Source: Collinsella aerofaciens (GTDB lineage: Bacteria > Actinomycetota > Coriobacteriia > Coriobacteriales > Coriobacteriaceae). Taken from it: DNA of 64,000 nt. Shown piece after piece: positions 7,727 to 16,745 of the stretch. The stretch is taken from positions 94,611 to 158,610 of the forward strand of contig NZ_JAQLDQ010000004.1 of the NCBI RefSeq assembly GCF_028209395.1, read 5' to 3'. The translations under genes were made by a program, and so were the position numbers. The notes beneath the pieces were generated by a model. It saw only the letters and a list, made by a program, of their open reading frames with translations. It searched no databases and had not been told where the DNA came from. The stretch's first letter is position 1; every line of letters starts with the position of its first letter.

Positions 7727-9634
7727 TTACTGCTGCTTTGGCATCAGCGGATTCTCGCGCGTGAGGAGATTCATGAACTCCTCGCCCGTGATCGTCTCCT
7801 TCTTGTACAGATAACGAGCCAGCTCATGGAGCTTAAACTTGTTCTCCTTGAGGATCTGCAGGGCGCGGTCATGTGCGTCCTCGATCAGCTTGGCGACGAT
7901 CGCGTCGACGCGCTCGGCCGTACCGGGGGCACAGGTGAGCGACGTGTCCTGGTTGAGGTAGGCATTCTGAACGGTACCGAGCGCCATCATGCCAAACTCT
8001 TCCGACATACCAAAGCGCGTCACCATGTTGCGGGCGAGCTTGGTGGCCTGCTCGATATCGTTGGCCGCGCCAGTCGTCATCTCACCAAAGATGAGCTCCT
8101 CGGCAGCACGTCCGCCGCAGTAGACAGCGAGCTTGTCGAGCACCTCCTGGCGCGTGGTCAAGAAGCGCTCGTCCTCCTCGACCTGCATGGTGTAGCCCAG
8201 AGCACCGCTCGTACGCGGCACGATGGTGATCTTCGTAACCGGCGCAGAACCCTTCTGGCGGGCGGCAACGATGGCATGGCCGATCTCGTGATAGGACACG
8301 ACCTGTTTCTCGTGATCGGACAGCACCGTGGACTTACGCTGCTGGCCGGCGATGACGACCTCCACCGACTCCTCAAAGTCATCCTGCGTGGCGCGCTTGC
8401 GACCCTCGCGGACAGCGCGCAGGGCGCCCTCGTTGATGATGTTGGCCAGGTCGGCACCCGAGGCACCGGGCGTGGCGCGGGCGATCGCGGTCAGGTCGAT
8501 CGGCGGCTGCGTCTTCACGCTCTTGGCGTGCAGTTCAAGGATATTCTTGCGACCGGTCAGGTCGGGCAGCTCAACGGGGATGCGGCGGTCGAAGCGGCCG
8601 GGGCGCAGCAGGGCCGGATCAAGGCTGTCGGGACGGTTGGTCGCAGCGAGGACGACGATACCCTTGTGGTTATCGAATCCATCCATCTCGGTCAGCAGCT
8701 GATTGAGCGTCTGCTCGCGCTCGTCGTTGCCACTAAAGCCGCCGCCATCGCGCTTCTTGCCGATGGTATCGATCTCGTCGATAAAGACGATGCACGGGGC
8801 CTTTTCCTTGGCCTGCTTAAACAGGTCGCGAACCTTAGCGGCGCCGCGGCCGACAAACATCTCAACAAACTCAGAACCAGAAATACTAAAGAACGGCACG
8901 CCCGCCTCGCCGGCCACAGCCTTGGCGAGCAGGGTTTTACCGGTACCCGGAGGGCCGACAAGGAGAGCGCCGCGTGGCAGTTTGGCGCCGATCTCCTCGT
9001 AGCGCTGCGGCTTCTCCAGAAAGTCGACGACCTCCTTGAGGGACTCCTTAGCCTCTTCCTGGCCGGCGACATCCTTAAAGGTCACGCCCACGTCCTTGGA
9101 GGCGATCACGCGCGCGCCGGACTTGCCCAGTCCGCCGCCGCCAAAACCACCGCCGCCAAAGTTCATCGACGGACCGTCATCACCCATGGCCTTCTTCATG
9201 CGGCGGTTGAGCCACCAGCCAATCAGGAAGAAAATCACCATGGGAAGAATGAGGGTGAGCAGGTAGTAGGTCATCAGGCCCGAGTTCTTATCGGGAACGA
9301 CCGACTCAAGCGAAGCACCGGACTCAAGCACGCGATCGGTAAAGCCCGCGTCATTCGGCACACCGGTCGTCTTGTAGGCGATATTCTCGTCCTCGCCCTT
9401 CTTGGTGTAATAAATCGTGTAATCGTCCGTGTTGTACTCGACCTTGTCGACGCTCTTCTTATCGAGCGCTTTGACAAACGTCGAGTAATCGGTCTTCGTA
9501 ATCTGCTGCGTGTGACCGATGTTGGGGAACAGAACGGTCGAGAGCACGAGGTAGACGACGAAGGCGATGAGCACGTAGAGGATCATATTCCGTCTACGTT
9601 TATTGTCATCCATCTCCATCTGCTTGAACTCCAT
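7727..9634 (-). CDS. ftsH: ATP-dependent zinc metalloprotease FtsH
   Basis: This 635-residue membrane-anchored AAA+ protease degrades misfolded membrane proteins and short-lived regulators. It has TM1 about 18-37, an extracytoplasmic domain, TM2 about 122-141, and a Gly-rich linker (159-170). Walker A GPPGTGKT is at 227-234, Walker B IVFIDEID at 282-289, the second region of homology follows, and the zinc site HEIGH is at 449-453. The C-terminal tail is short. The start is uncertain: ATG at 9634 gives the full frame, but GGAG lies inside it nine bases before an ATG at 9619. The gene is divergent from the cobalamin adenosyltransferase gene. Confidence 0.96.
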   Translation of the reverse strand: MEFKQMEMDDNKRRRNMILYVLIAFVVYLVLSTVLFPNIGHTQQITKTDYSTFVKALDKKSVDKVEYNTDDYTIYYTKKGEDENIAYKTTGVPNDAGFTDRVLESGASLESVVPDKNSGLMTYYLLTLILPMVIFFLIGWWLNRRMKKAMGDDGPSMNFGGGGFGGGGLGKSGARVIASKDVGVTFKDVAGQEEAKESLKEVVDFLEKPQRYEEIGAKLPRGALLVGPPGTGKTLLAKAVAGEAGVPFFSISGSEFVEMFVGRGAAKVRDLFKQAKEKAPCIVFIDEIDTIGKKRDGGGFSGNDEREQTLNQLLTEMDGFDNHKGIVVLAATNRPDSLDPALLRPGRFDRRIPVELPDLTGRKNILELHAKSVKTQPPIDLTAIARATPGASGADLANIINEGALRAVREGRKRATQDDFEESVEVVIAGQQRKSTVLSDHEKQVVSYHEIGHAIVAARQKGSAPVTKITIVPRTSGALGYTMQVEEDERFLTTRQEVLDKLAVYCGGRAAEELIFGEMTTGAANDIEQATKLARNMVTRFGMSEEFGMMALGTVQNAYLNQDTSLTCAPGTAERVDAIVAKLIEDAHDRALQILKENKFKLHELARYLYKKETITGEEFMNLLTRENPLMPKQQ

Positions 9635-9720
9635 CTACTGGGGTTGATAATTTTTTCTAGAATACCCAACCCGGACGGCGATAAACCGACGCCGGGCACG
9701 AAAGGACAGAGAAGGCATCA

Positions 9721-10197
9721 CTGGGAGTCGGCAAGGTTCAAATCTATACGGGCGACGGCAAGGGCAAGACGACGGCTGCGCTGGGGCTTGCGCTGCGCGC
9801 CACGGGCTATGGACTTAACGTACTCATGCTTCAGTTTGCCAAGAAGCTGCACTGCGCCGAGCATGATGCGGCGCCCCGTTTAGGTCTGCGCATCGTACAA
9901 GCCGACCGCGACACGCCCGAAGCCTGTGCCGCACAGATCATGGAGCTGGCGCGCGAGCAGATTAGCCAGGTCGACGTGCTGATCTTGGATGAGCTGGGAG
10001 AAGCCATGCGCCGAGGCTTTGTGACGCGCGAAGATGTCGAAGCGTTGATCGCAATGAAACCGACCACCACAGAGCTCGTGCTCACCGGCCGCGGCTTGCT
10101 GCCACTGGCCGATCTCGCGGACCTAGTAACCGAAATGCGCCCCGTCAAACACTACTTCGACGAAGGCCTCCTAGCCCGCCAAGGCATCGAATACTAA
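9721..10197 (+). CDS. cobO: Cob(I)yrinic acid a,c-diamide adenosyltransferase (CobO/BtuR family), CTG start
   Basis: This enzyme class transfers the 5'-deoxyadenosyl group of ATP to cobalt, giving adenosylcobalamin. The P-loop GDGKGKTT is at residues 11-18, and a Walker B-like LILDELGEA follows. At 158 residues it is shorter than E. coli BtuR; the segment after LMLQFAKK is compact. Between an in-frame TAA at 9682 and the P-loop there is no ATG, GTG or TTG, only CTG at 9721, five bases after GAGAAGG. Translation therefore seems to start at CTG. No other B12 gene is nearby, which fits salvage. The stop codon touches a 35-bp palindrome. Confidence 0.82.
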   Translation: MGVGKVQIYTGDGKGKTTAALGLALRATGYGLNVLMLQFAKKLHCAEHDAAPRLGLRIVQADRDTPEACAAQIMELAREQISQVDVLILDELGEAMRRGFVTREDVEALIAMKPTTTELVLTGRGLLPLADLADLVTEMRPVKHYFDEGLLARQGIEY

Positions 10198-10284
10198 ATG
10201 ATCCGAAGGGGACGGAGGAAAACGGATCATTTTGCCTTATCGCCAGGTCAATGATCCGTTTTCCTCCGTCCCCTTCGGATCATT
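10197..10284. terminator. Stop-to-stop 35-bp perfect inverted repeat (convergent terminator or REP-like palindrome)
   Basis: The arms 10197-10231 and 10250-10284 are perfect complements around an 18-base spacer. The element spans exactly from the stop codon of the adenosyltransferase gene to that of the MATE gene. Each arm itself begins AATGATCCG and ends CGGATCATT, so smaller hairpins can also form. It contains AGGGGACGGAGG. It lacks a classic T-tract, so protection of mRNA ends or REP-like behaviour is as plausible as termination. Confidence 0.75.
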
Positions 10285-11632
10285 AGGCGGTGGCGCGGCC
10301 GAGCCAGTTGCCGCTGTGGTGGTAGATGGTAAACATCGTGGCCGTGATTAGCCAAGTTACGGGGTAAACCAGCAGCAGGTGCTCAAGCGACGGATCGAAC
10401 GGCATAATCGCAAACACCCAGATCACCCTGAGCACGACGGTGCCAAAAATCGTGAGCATCATAGGCTGGAAGCTCACGCCAGCGCCGCGGATGGAGCCGG
10501 ACGCGTTTTCGATAATCGAGAAGATCGCGTAGAACGGCGCGATGAAATGAAGAATCGTCGTGGTGTAGGCCGAAATCGAAGCATCGTCGACAAACAGACG
10601 CGACAACGGACCCGAGAACACCAGTAGCACGGCAGACGGGCCACCAATGAGCATAAACGACAGCACAAGCGACGTATGGTAGCCCTTGCGCATGCGCTCG
10701 TAGTTGCGCGCGCCAAAGTTCTGTGCCGAGAACGTGGTGATCGAAACGCCAAGCGCCTCGGTAACCATCCAGACAATGCCATCCAAACGGCCCGAAAGAC
10801 CCCACGCCGTGGTGACATCGGCACCAAACGAGTTGACCGACACCTGAATCAAAACGTTGGAGATCGAATACGCCGCAGACTGAACGCCCAGCGGCAAACC
10901 GCACGAAAGCATGCTCTTGCAAATGCCGCGATCGATACCGAGTTTGAATAGCGACAACCGCCACGCCCCCGGAGCGCGCATCATGCGGATCACAATCATC
11001 GTAGCATTGGTGCAGATAGTCAGCGCCACCGCGATGCCGCAGCCCAGCGCTTCCATGTGCAGCACGGCGACAAAGAGAATGTCGAGCGCCACGTTAACGA
11101 AGCAGCCGGAGGCAATAATGACCGCCGGACCGCGCGTGTCGCCCACGGCGCGCAACAACGCCGTCCCCATATTGAGCAGCAGCGCTGCAAACATGGCGGC
11201 AAAGTAGCAACGGGCATACGCCACACCCTCGGCCAGCAGCTCATGCGGTGTATTCATCAGCACAAGCATCGGCTCGACAAACACCATGCCCAGAATGGAA
11301 ATGACAATGCCGCCCACCAGCGCGAGCGTCATGGCCGTATGGACCGATCGGCTCAAGCGCTCGTCATCGTGCTGGCCAAAAAACTGGCCCGTAATGACCG
11401 CACAGCCAGCACCCACACCGACGCAAAAACCAATGCAGAGCTCCGTGAGCACCATCGTGGCTTGAATGCCACCCAGCGCGAGCTTGCCGCCAAACTGACC
11501 GACGATATAGGCACCGATAAGCGTGTAAGCCTGCTGAAAAAACGAGCTAAAGAAGATAGGGACGCACAGCGAAAGCAGCTGCTGCCAAATGACACCCTGC
11601 GTCACATCGATAGCCGTAGATTTCTTAGCCAC
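10283..11632 (-). CDS. MATE-family efflux transporter
   Basis: The 449-residue protein has about 12 hydrophobic segments in two homologous halves. Typical MATE features are present: an N-terminal LLSLCVPIFFSSFFQQAYTL, VGQFGGKLALGG and, in the second half, a GLSGRLDG segment. Such proteins export drugs or metabolites, driven by Na+ or H+. The substrate is not predictable. The start is GTG at 11632 (VAKKSTAIDVTQG), with GGGGAGGG directly upstream; an ATG at 11665 lacks a site. It stands alone, convergent with the adenosyltransferase gene and downstream of the TrmH-family gene. Confidence 0.88.
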   Translation of the reverse strand: MAKKSTAIDVTQGVIWQQLLSLCVPIFFSSFFQQAYTLIGAYIVGQFGGKLALGGIQATMVLTELCIGFCVGVGAGCAVITGQFFGQHDDERLSRSVHTAMTLALVGGIVISILGMVFVEPMLVLMNTPHELLAEGVAYARCYFAAMFAALLLNMGTALLRAVGDTRGPAVIIASGCFVNVALDILFVAVLHMEALGCGIAVALTICTNATMIVIRMMRAPGAWRLSLFKLGIDRGICKSMLSCGLPLGVQSAAYSISNVLIQVSVNSFGADVTTAWGLSGRLDGIVWMVTEALGVSITTFSAQNFGARNYERMRKGYHTSLVLSFMLIGGPSAVLLVFSGPLSRLFVDDASISAYTTTILHFIAPFYAIFSIIENASGSIRGAGVSFQPMMLTIFGTVVLRVIWVFAIMPFDPSLEHLLLVYPVTWLITATMFTIYHHSGNWLGRATA

Positions 11633-11757
11633 ACGCCCTCCCCACCAGCGTACATCAAACAACAAAACGGCAAGTTAAGACCAAAGCCAACACCAGCTTA
11701 GCACCGACCGGTATCGGCCGAAACGCCCCGAACCAGAGCCCAATGCGAAATAATTGC

Positions 11758-12672
11758 CTAGTGATACAGCCCCGGCTGGTAGTGGTACTCGTTGCTCACA
11801 TGCGGGCACAGCTGCCAAAAGGCGACAGCACTTGCCGCGGCCACGTTAAGCGAATCGACCCCGTGCGCCATCGGAATACGCACGGCGCGATCGCAGCCCG
11901 CAATGGTTTTGGCGCCCAAGCCAGCACCCTCGGTGCCCATAAAGATTGCCAGGCGGTCAATCTCCTGCAGCGCGGAATCGTCCAGCGACACCGAATCATC
12001 CGTCAACGCCATGGCGGCACACGAAAAGCCGGCATCGTGCAGCGCCGCCAGCCCATCATGCGGCCATACGCGCGCCTCGCTGCCAATGCGCGTCCAGGGC
12101 ACCTGGAACACTGTGCCCATGCTCACGCGGGCCGAGCGACGGTACAGCGGGTCACAGCAAGTGGGGCTCACCAAAATGCCATCGACGTTCAGCGCAGCCG
12201 CCGAGCGGAAAATCGCGCCGACGTTGGTGTGGTCGACAATGCCCTCGAGCACGCACACGCGCACCGGGCGCTCCCCCGCTGCCTCGACGACGCCGCCCAA
12301 GAACTCATCAACCGGAATCTGGCGTGGACGACGGAATGCCGCGAGCGCACCGCGCGTCACGTTAAAACCCGTCAGCTGCTCCATAAGCTCCATCGAGGCC
12401 ACGAACACGGGAACCGGACCCGCGCCCTCGCGCACAACCAGGCGTTCAAACAGTGGCATCATCTGATCGAGCCAGCGTTCGCCCAAAAGAAAGCTCACCG
12501 GGTGGTATCCGGCGCGAACCGCGCGCTCGATGACCTTGGCACTCTCGGCGATAAAAATGCCCTTCTGCGGCTCCAGCACGCAGCGCAGCTCACGCTCGGT
12601 CAGTCGCACGTAGGCATCAAGCCGCTCGTCCTCGAGCGAATCGATTCGCAGCACCTCAACGGCATCAGTCAT
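11758..12672 (-). CDS. TrmH/SpoU-family RNA 2'-O-methyltransferase
   Basis: The protein has about 304 residues. An N-terminal substrate-binding region (ERELRCVLEPQKGIFIAESAKVIERA) precedes the SPOUT knot domain. The knot motifs are GILVSPTCCDPLYRRSARVS, IFMGTEGAGLGAKTI and IPMAHGVDSLNVAAASAV. These bind S-adenosylmethionine, and such enzymes methylate ribose in rRNA or tRNA. The target is unknown. The ATG at 12672 (MTDAVEVLR) matches the family's start; the open frame reaches 12705. The gene is monocistronic by spacing. Confidence 0.85.
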   Translation of the reverse strand: MTDAVEVLRIDSLEDERLDAYVRLTERELRCVLEPQKGIFIAESAKVIERAVRAGYHPVSFLLGERWLDQMMPLFERLVVREGAGPVPVFVASMELMEQLTGFNVTRGALAAFRRPRQIPVDEFLGGVVEAAGERPVRVCVLEGIVDHTNVGAIFRSAAALNVDGILVSPTCCDPLYRRSARVSMGTVFQVPWTRIGSEARVWPHDGLAALHDAGFSCAAMALTDDSVSLDDSALQEIDRLAIFMGTEGAGLGAKTIAGCDRAVRIPMAHGVDSLNVAAASAVAFWQLCPHVSNEYHYQPGLYH

Positions 12673-12781
12673 AGCAGCCAGCCCGCACCTTTCTTTACAG
12701 CGCATCTATACCAAACGAGGCGACGCTAAGCGCCGCCCCATGCATTCAAACAATCCGATGATACCGTTCACGCCGGACGAT

Positions 12782-13309
12782 TTACGCCTCAACGCGACGA
12801 TACGTTACGAACTCATAATCGACACCCTCGTCGCCCTCGCCCGAGGCAATCGTGGCAACACCGCCACGCCGCGCAATCTCCCACGCGGGATCGGCATCCA
12901 GATCGGGAAAATACGTATCCACGTCATGCACGCAATGGTCATGCGTAACCTCGGCCTCGGCGCAATACGGCAAAAACTGCCGATACACCTCGCCGCCACC
13001 GATCACCCACGCAACGGGCTCATCGGCTACCGCGGCGAGCGCTTCGTCGATGCTATGCACCACGTCGACGCCCATGGGAGCAAAGTCCCCATCGCGCGTG
13101 AGCACGATATTGCGTCGATTCTTGAGCGGCCGTGCGCCGGGAAAACTCAGCAGCGTCTTGCGTCCCATAATGACCGGACAGCCTTTGGTGCACGCCACAA
13201 AATGGCGCATATCGGAGCGATTGGACACCACCATGTCGCCCTCGCAACCAATGCCCCAGTCGTCACACACGGCGACAATGGCAGAAAGCTTACACGTCAT
13301 GCGCGTCAC
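12782..13309 (-). CDS. folA: Dihydrofolate reductase
   Basis: The 175-residue enzyme regenerates tetrahydrofolate from the dihydrofolate that ThyA produces. Motifs are WGIGCEGDMVV at the N-terminus, VIMGRKTLLSFPGARPL, NIVLTRD and WVIGGGEVYRQFLPYC. The acidic residue that protonates substrate is retained in NRSDMRHF, but the usual LPW of the substrate loop is replaced (DMVVSNRSD), an unusual active-site detail. The ATG directly abuts the thyA stop, giving a thyA-folA two-gene operon. Confidence 0.93.
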   Translation of the reverse strand: MTRMTCKLSAIVAVCDDWGIGCEGDMVVSNRSDMRHFVACTKGCPVIMGRKTLLSFPGARPLKNRRNIVLTRDGDFAPMGVDVVHSIDEALAAVADEPVAWVIGGGEVYRQFLPYCAEAEVTHDHCVHDVDTYFPDLDADPAWEIARRGGVATIASGEGDEGVDYEFVTYRRVEA

Positions 13310-14158
13310 CTACACCGCAATGGGGATGTTCTTGACCTGAGGGCCGTGCTCATAGCCCTCGACGATCAGATCATCGGTCGTAAACGCATAGAAGTCATGC
13401 ACATCGGGGTTGAGCGTTACCTTGGGCGCGGCAAACTGCGGACGCTCAATAAGCTCGCGAACGATATCGACATGACGGTCGTAAATGTGGGCATCGGCAA
13501 TCACATGCAGCAGCTCGCCGGGAATCATATCGACCGACTGCGCGACCATCATCAGCAAAATGGCGTACTGGCACACATTCCAGTTGTTCGCAGCCAAAAT
13601 ATCCTGGCTGCGCTGGTTGAGAATCATGTTGAGCGTCGGTTTATCATCCTGCGGACGCTGCGTCACGTTATACGTCACGCTGTAGGCACACGGATACAGG
13701 TGCATCTCGGACAGGTCGCTAAACACATAGGTGTTCGTCATAATGCGGCGGCTGTACGGCGTGTTCTTAAGGTCGTACAGAACGCGGTCCATCTGGTCGA
13801 AATCGCCCTCGGCATAATGGCTCTTCTGCCCAATCTGATACCCGTAGGCCTTGCCGATGGAGCCGGTCTCGTCGGCCCACTCATCCCAAATATGGCTGTT
13901 GAGGTCATGCACGTTATTGGACTTCTTTTGATAGATCCATAGGATCTCATCCATGGCAGATTTGAGGGCCGTACGACGCAGGGTAAGCGCCGGAAACTCC
14001 TCACGTAGGTCATAGCGTGCCGTGACACCAAAGTTTTTAATGGTATAGGCAGGAGTGCCATCCTCCCACACCGGGCGGACCTTTTGGCCCTCGGTGGTGG
14101 TGCCATGGTACAGAATATCGCGGCACATGGTTACAAACTGTTGATCAGCCTTGCTCAT
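13310..14158 (-). CDS. thyA: Thymidylate synthase
   Basis: The 282-residue enzyme makes dTMP from dUMP with methylene-tetrahydrofolate. The catalytic Cys is in LYPCAYSVTYNV. Nucleotide- and folate-binding blocks include NQRSQDILAANNWNVCQYA and HVIADAHIYDRHV. The motif around the Cys differs from the enterobacterial PPCH form but fits a divergent ThyA branch. The start is ATG at 14158 with GGAGG just upstream; the open frame extends to 14302 but that part is the intergenic region. It heads the thyA-folA pair and is divergent from the DUF134 fusion gene. Confidence 0.93.
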   Translation of the reverse strand: MSKADQQFVTMCRDILYHGTTTEGQKVRPVWEDGTPAYTIKNFGVTARYDLREEFPALTLRRTALKSAMDEILWIYQKKSNNVHDLNSHIWDEWADETGSIGKAYGYQIGQKSHYAEGDFDQMDRVLYDLKNTPYSRRIMTNTYVFSDLSEMHLYPCAYSVTYNVTQRPQDDKPTLNMILNQRSQDILAANNWNVCQYAILLMMVAQSVDMIPGELLHVIADAHIYDRHVDIVRELIERPQFAAPKVTLNPDVHDFYAFTTDDLIVEGYEHGPQVKNIPIAV

Positions 14159-14295
14159 TGACCCTCCTGTCAGTCGCCTATAAGCGATTTTAATTGTAGC
14201 CCAGGCGCGCAGTGTCGGATTGGACACTTGGGTCGGCACACGCAATGCACGGCAGCCAGCACCCCCACAATCGCAGACGTAACAACTTTGAATTT

Positions 14296-14361
14296 CTGAC
14301 ATATGCTAAAAAAGCTTGCGCGGAACCGCATACACGCTATCCTATTACTGACATATGTCAG
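14296..14361 (+). promoter_or_regulatory. Promoter and palindromic operator of the DUF134/NifX-like gene
   Basis: TTGCGC (14316-14321), a 16-base spacer and TATCCT (14338-14343) form a plausible sigma-A promoter. A perfect 14-bp palindrome CTGACATATGTCAG (14348-14361) covers the predicted start of transcription. Its half-sequence CTGACATATG recurs at 14296-14305, 52 bases upstream. The pair looks like operator sites, possibly for the helix-turn-helix part of the gene product itself. Confidence 0.6.
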
Positions 14362-14374
14362 ATTTGGAGAGAGT

Positions 14375-15139
14375 ATGGCAGGAAGACGCGAAAAATTACG
14401 CCGTGTTGGGATCATCCCCGAATATCGCGGCTTTACCCCCGACGGCCTTGCCAGCGGAGACGCCATCGAGATGACGGTCGATGAGCTCGAAGTACTGCGC
14501 CTGTGCGACCTGGAAGGCCTCAACCAAGAGGCAGCCGCACAGCAGATGGGCATCGCGCGCGCCACGGTGGCGGCTATTTGCAGCCGAGCGCATCGCAAGG
14601 TGGCAAACGCGTTGGTCAATGGACGGGCAATCGTCATCGAAGGCGGCAATATCGCGTACTCCCCCATTACCACGGCAACGGCCGTATGGCCAGCAAAGGA
14701 GATCGACACCATGAGGGTGGCAACCACGTACGACAACGGCAACATCTTTATGCACTTTGGCCACAGCGAGCAGTTCAAGATCTACGACATTCAGGATGGC
14801 AAGGTACTCAACGAGCAGGTCGTGGGCACCGACGGCACCGGCCACGGTGCCCTTGCGGGCCTGCTCGACAACGGTGGCGTGGACACGCTCATCTGCGGCG
14901 GCATCGGCGGTGGCGCTATCAACGCGCTTGCCCAAGCCGGCATCACGGTGTACGCAGGAGCTCAGGGCAGCTGCGACGCTTGTGTCGAGGCCCTTATCGC
15001 CGGAACGCTCGCACAGAACGGCGAGGCCACGTGCAGCTGCCACGGCCATGACCACGACCACGCCCACGAACATGGCGAGTCCTGCAGCTGCCACGGCCAT
15101 CACGAGCCCGAGGGCCACGAGGGTTGCGGCTGCCACTAA
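14375..15139 (+). CDS. DUF134 helix-turn-helix fused to NifX/NafY-type domain, with Cys/His-rich tail
   Basis: The 254-residue protein has three parts. Residues 1-95 are a DUF134 region with a sigma-4-like helix-turn-helix (VDELEVLRLCDLEGLNQEAA, AAQQMGIARATVAAI). Residues about 112-210 form a dinitrogenase cofactor-biosynthesis (NifX/NafY) domain (ATTYDNGNIFMHFGHSEQF ... DTLICGGIGGGAINAL). From about residue 215 there is a tail dense in Cys and His (CSCHGHDHDHAHEHG). NifX domains bind metal-sulfur clusters, and no nitrogenase genes are seen here. A metal- or cluster-responsive regulator is a reasonable inference. GGAGAG precedes the ATG at 14375. Confidence 0.82.
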   Translation: MAGRREKLRRVGIIPEYRGFTPDGLASGDAIEMTVDELEVLRLCDLEGLNQEAAAQQMGIARATVAAICSRAHRKVANALVNGRAIVIEGGNIAYSPITTATAVWPAKEIDTMRVATTYDNGNIFMHFGHSEQFKIYDIQDGKVLNEQVVGTDGTGHGALAGLLDNGGVDTLICGGIGGGAINALAQAGITVYAGAQGSCDACVEALIAGTLAQNGEATCSCHGHDHDHAHEHGESCSCHGHHEPEGHEGCGCH

Positions 15140-15202
15140 CGGCACGGCACCGCGAGCTCGGGGCGCGACGCTGAACGCAGCCCAACTATCAAAGCCAACA
15201 AC

Positions 15203-15234
15203 AAAGGCCACCCGGTAACTTCCGAGTGGCCTTT
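15203..15234. terminator. Bidirectional terminator between the DUF134 fusion gene and ffh
   Basis: A stem AAAGGCCAC(C)CG / CGAGTGGCCTTT carries A- and T-flanks suited to both strands. It lies between the convergent 3' ends of the DUF134 fusion gene and ffh. Confidence 0.8.
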
Positions 15235-15259
15235 GCCATATCAAGCTGGAATTACAGCC

Positions 15260-16735
15260 CTATTTCTTATTGCGCATCTGCGCTTCCATCTGGCGCAGCA
15301 GCTCCATATCGGACTTGGGACCGCCCGTACCCAGGCCGCCCATGCCGCCCAGACCCATAGCGTCCAGCCCAGGGATATTGGGCATGCGCATCTTCTTGCC
15401 CTTCTTGCCCTTTTTGCCCTTCTTGCCGCCGGCCTGTGCCTGATTGGCCATCGTGCGCATGCGGCCCATCATCTTGTTCATCTCGCCCCACTGCTTCATA
15501 AGGCTATTGACCTCGGTGGGGGTCACACCGGCGCCCTTGGCGATACGCGCGCGACGCTGGCCGTTGATGATGGAGGGACGCAGACGCTCCTCCTTGGTCA
15601 TCGACATGATGATGGCCTCGTTCTTGTCGAAGATGCCCTCGTCCAGGTTACCGCCCATCTGGTTGAGCGCGCGCTGGCCACCGGGGAGCATGCCCAGGAT
15701 ACCCTTCATGCCGCCCATCTTTTTGACGGCTTTCATCTGGTCGAGCATGTCATTCATGGTAAAGCCCTCGCGCAGCATGCGCTCGGCAGCCTCGAGCTGT
15801 TCGGCATCGGCGGCCTCCTGGGCCTTCTCGATGATGCCGACAACGTCGCCCATGCCCAAGATTCGCTTGGCCATGCGATCGGGATAGAACGGCTCAAGCG
15901 AATCGGGTTTCTCGCCCATGCTCACAAACTTGATGGGCTTGCCGGTCACCTGACGCACCGAAAGCGCGCCGCCACCACGAGCATCGCCGTCGAGCTTGGA
16001 GATAATCACACCATCAAAGTCGGTGCGCTCGGCAAACGTCGAGACCACGTTGACGATATCCTGGCCGGTCATGGCGTCGACGACCATCAGCACCTGGTCG
16101 GGCTTGACGGCCTTCTTGATGTCGACGGCCTCCTGCATCATCTGCTCGTCGATCTGAAGACGACCGGCGGTATCGACGATCACCACGTCACGAAGGTGGT
16201 CGACGGCCTCCTGGATGGCGCCCTTGGCGATGTCGACCGGGTGCGCACCGTCGCCGCGGAAGACCGGCACGCCGATCTCGCCACCGAGCGTGGCAAGCTG
16301 ATCGGCAGCAGCGGGACGGTAGACGTCGCACGCGGCGAGCAGCGGCGAGCGGCCCTGCTTCTTGAGCAGGTAGGCAAGCTTTACGGCAGCCGTGGTCTTA
16401 CCGGAGCCCTGCAGGCCCACGAGCATGATGACATTAGGAATGCGGTTACTAAAAACGAGCTTGCTCTCGGTGGAGCCGAGCATCTCGGTGAGCTCGTCGA
16501 GCACAATCTTGACGACGTTTTGCGCCGGCGACAGCGACTCCATGACCTCGGCGGTCATGCAGCGCTCCTTGGTCTTAGCAACGAACTCCTTAACGACCTT
16601 AAAGTTAACGTCGGCCTCGAGCAGCGCCATGCGAATGTCGCGCATGGCCGAGGTGATATCGGCCTCGGTCAGCTTACCCTTGCCGCGCAGGCGGTCAAAT
16701 GTGTCGTTGAGGCGATCGCTCAGAGAATCAAACAC
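15260..16735 (-). CDS. ffh: Signal recognition particle protein Ffh (SRP54)
   Basis: The 491-residue GTPase binds signal sequences and SRP RNA and delivers ribosomes to FtsY. It has an N domain, the P-loop GLQGSGKTT (107-115), DTAGRLQ and TKLDG-type motifs (SKLDGDARGG). A methionine-rich M domain (about 330-430) is followed by a Gly/Met/Lys-rich tail (GGKKGKKGKKGKKMRMPN). The start is GTG at 16735 after AAGGAG. It is the last gene of the asp23-to-ffh block, ten bases after ftsY. Confidence 0.96.
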   Translation of the reverse strand: MFDSLSDRLNDTFDRLRGKGKLTEADITSAMRDIRMALLEADVNFKVVKEFVAKTKERCMTAEVMESLSPAQNVVKIVLDELTEMLGSTESKLVFSNRIPNVIMLVGLQGSGKTTAAVKLAYLLKKQGRSPLLAACDVYRPAAADQLATLGGEIGVPVFRGDGAHPVDIAKGAIQEAVDHLRDVVIVDTAGRLQIDEQMMQEAVDIKKAVKPDQVLMVVDAMTGQDIVNVVSTFAERTDFDGVIISKLDGDARGGGALSVRQVTGKPIKFVSMGEKPDSLEPFYPDRMAKRILGMGDVVGIIEKAQEAADAEQLEAAERMLREGFTMNDMLDQMKAVKKMGGMKGILGMLPGGQRALNQMGGNLDEGIFDKNEAIIMSMTKEERLRPSIINGQRRARIAKGAGVTPTEVNSLMKQWGEMNKMMGRMRTMANQAQAGGKKGKKGKKGKKMRMPNIPGLDAMGLGGMGGLGTGGPKSDMELLRQMEAQMRNKK

Positions 16736-16745
16736 TAGTCACTCC

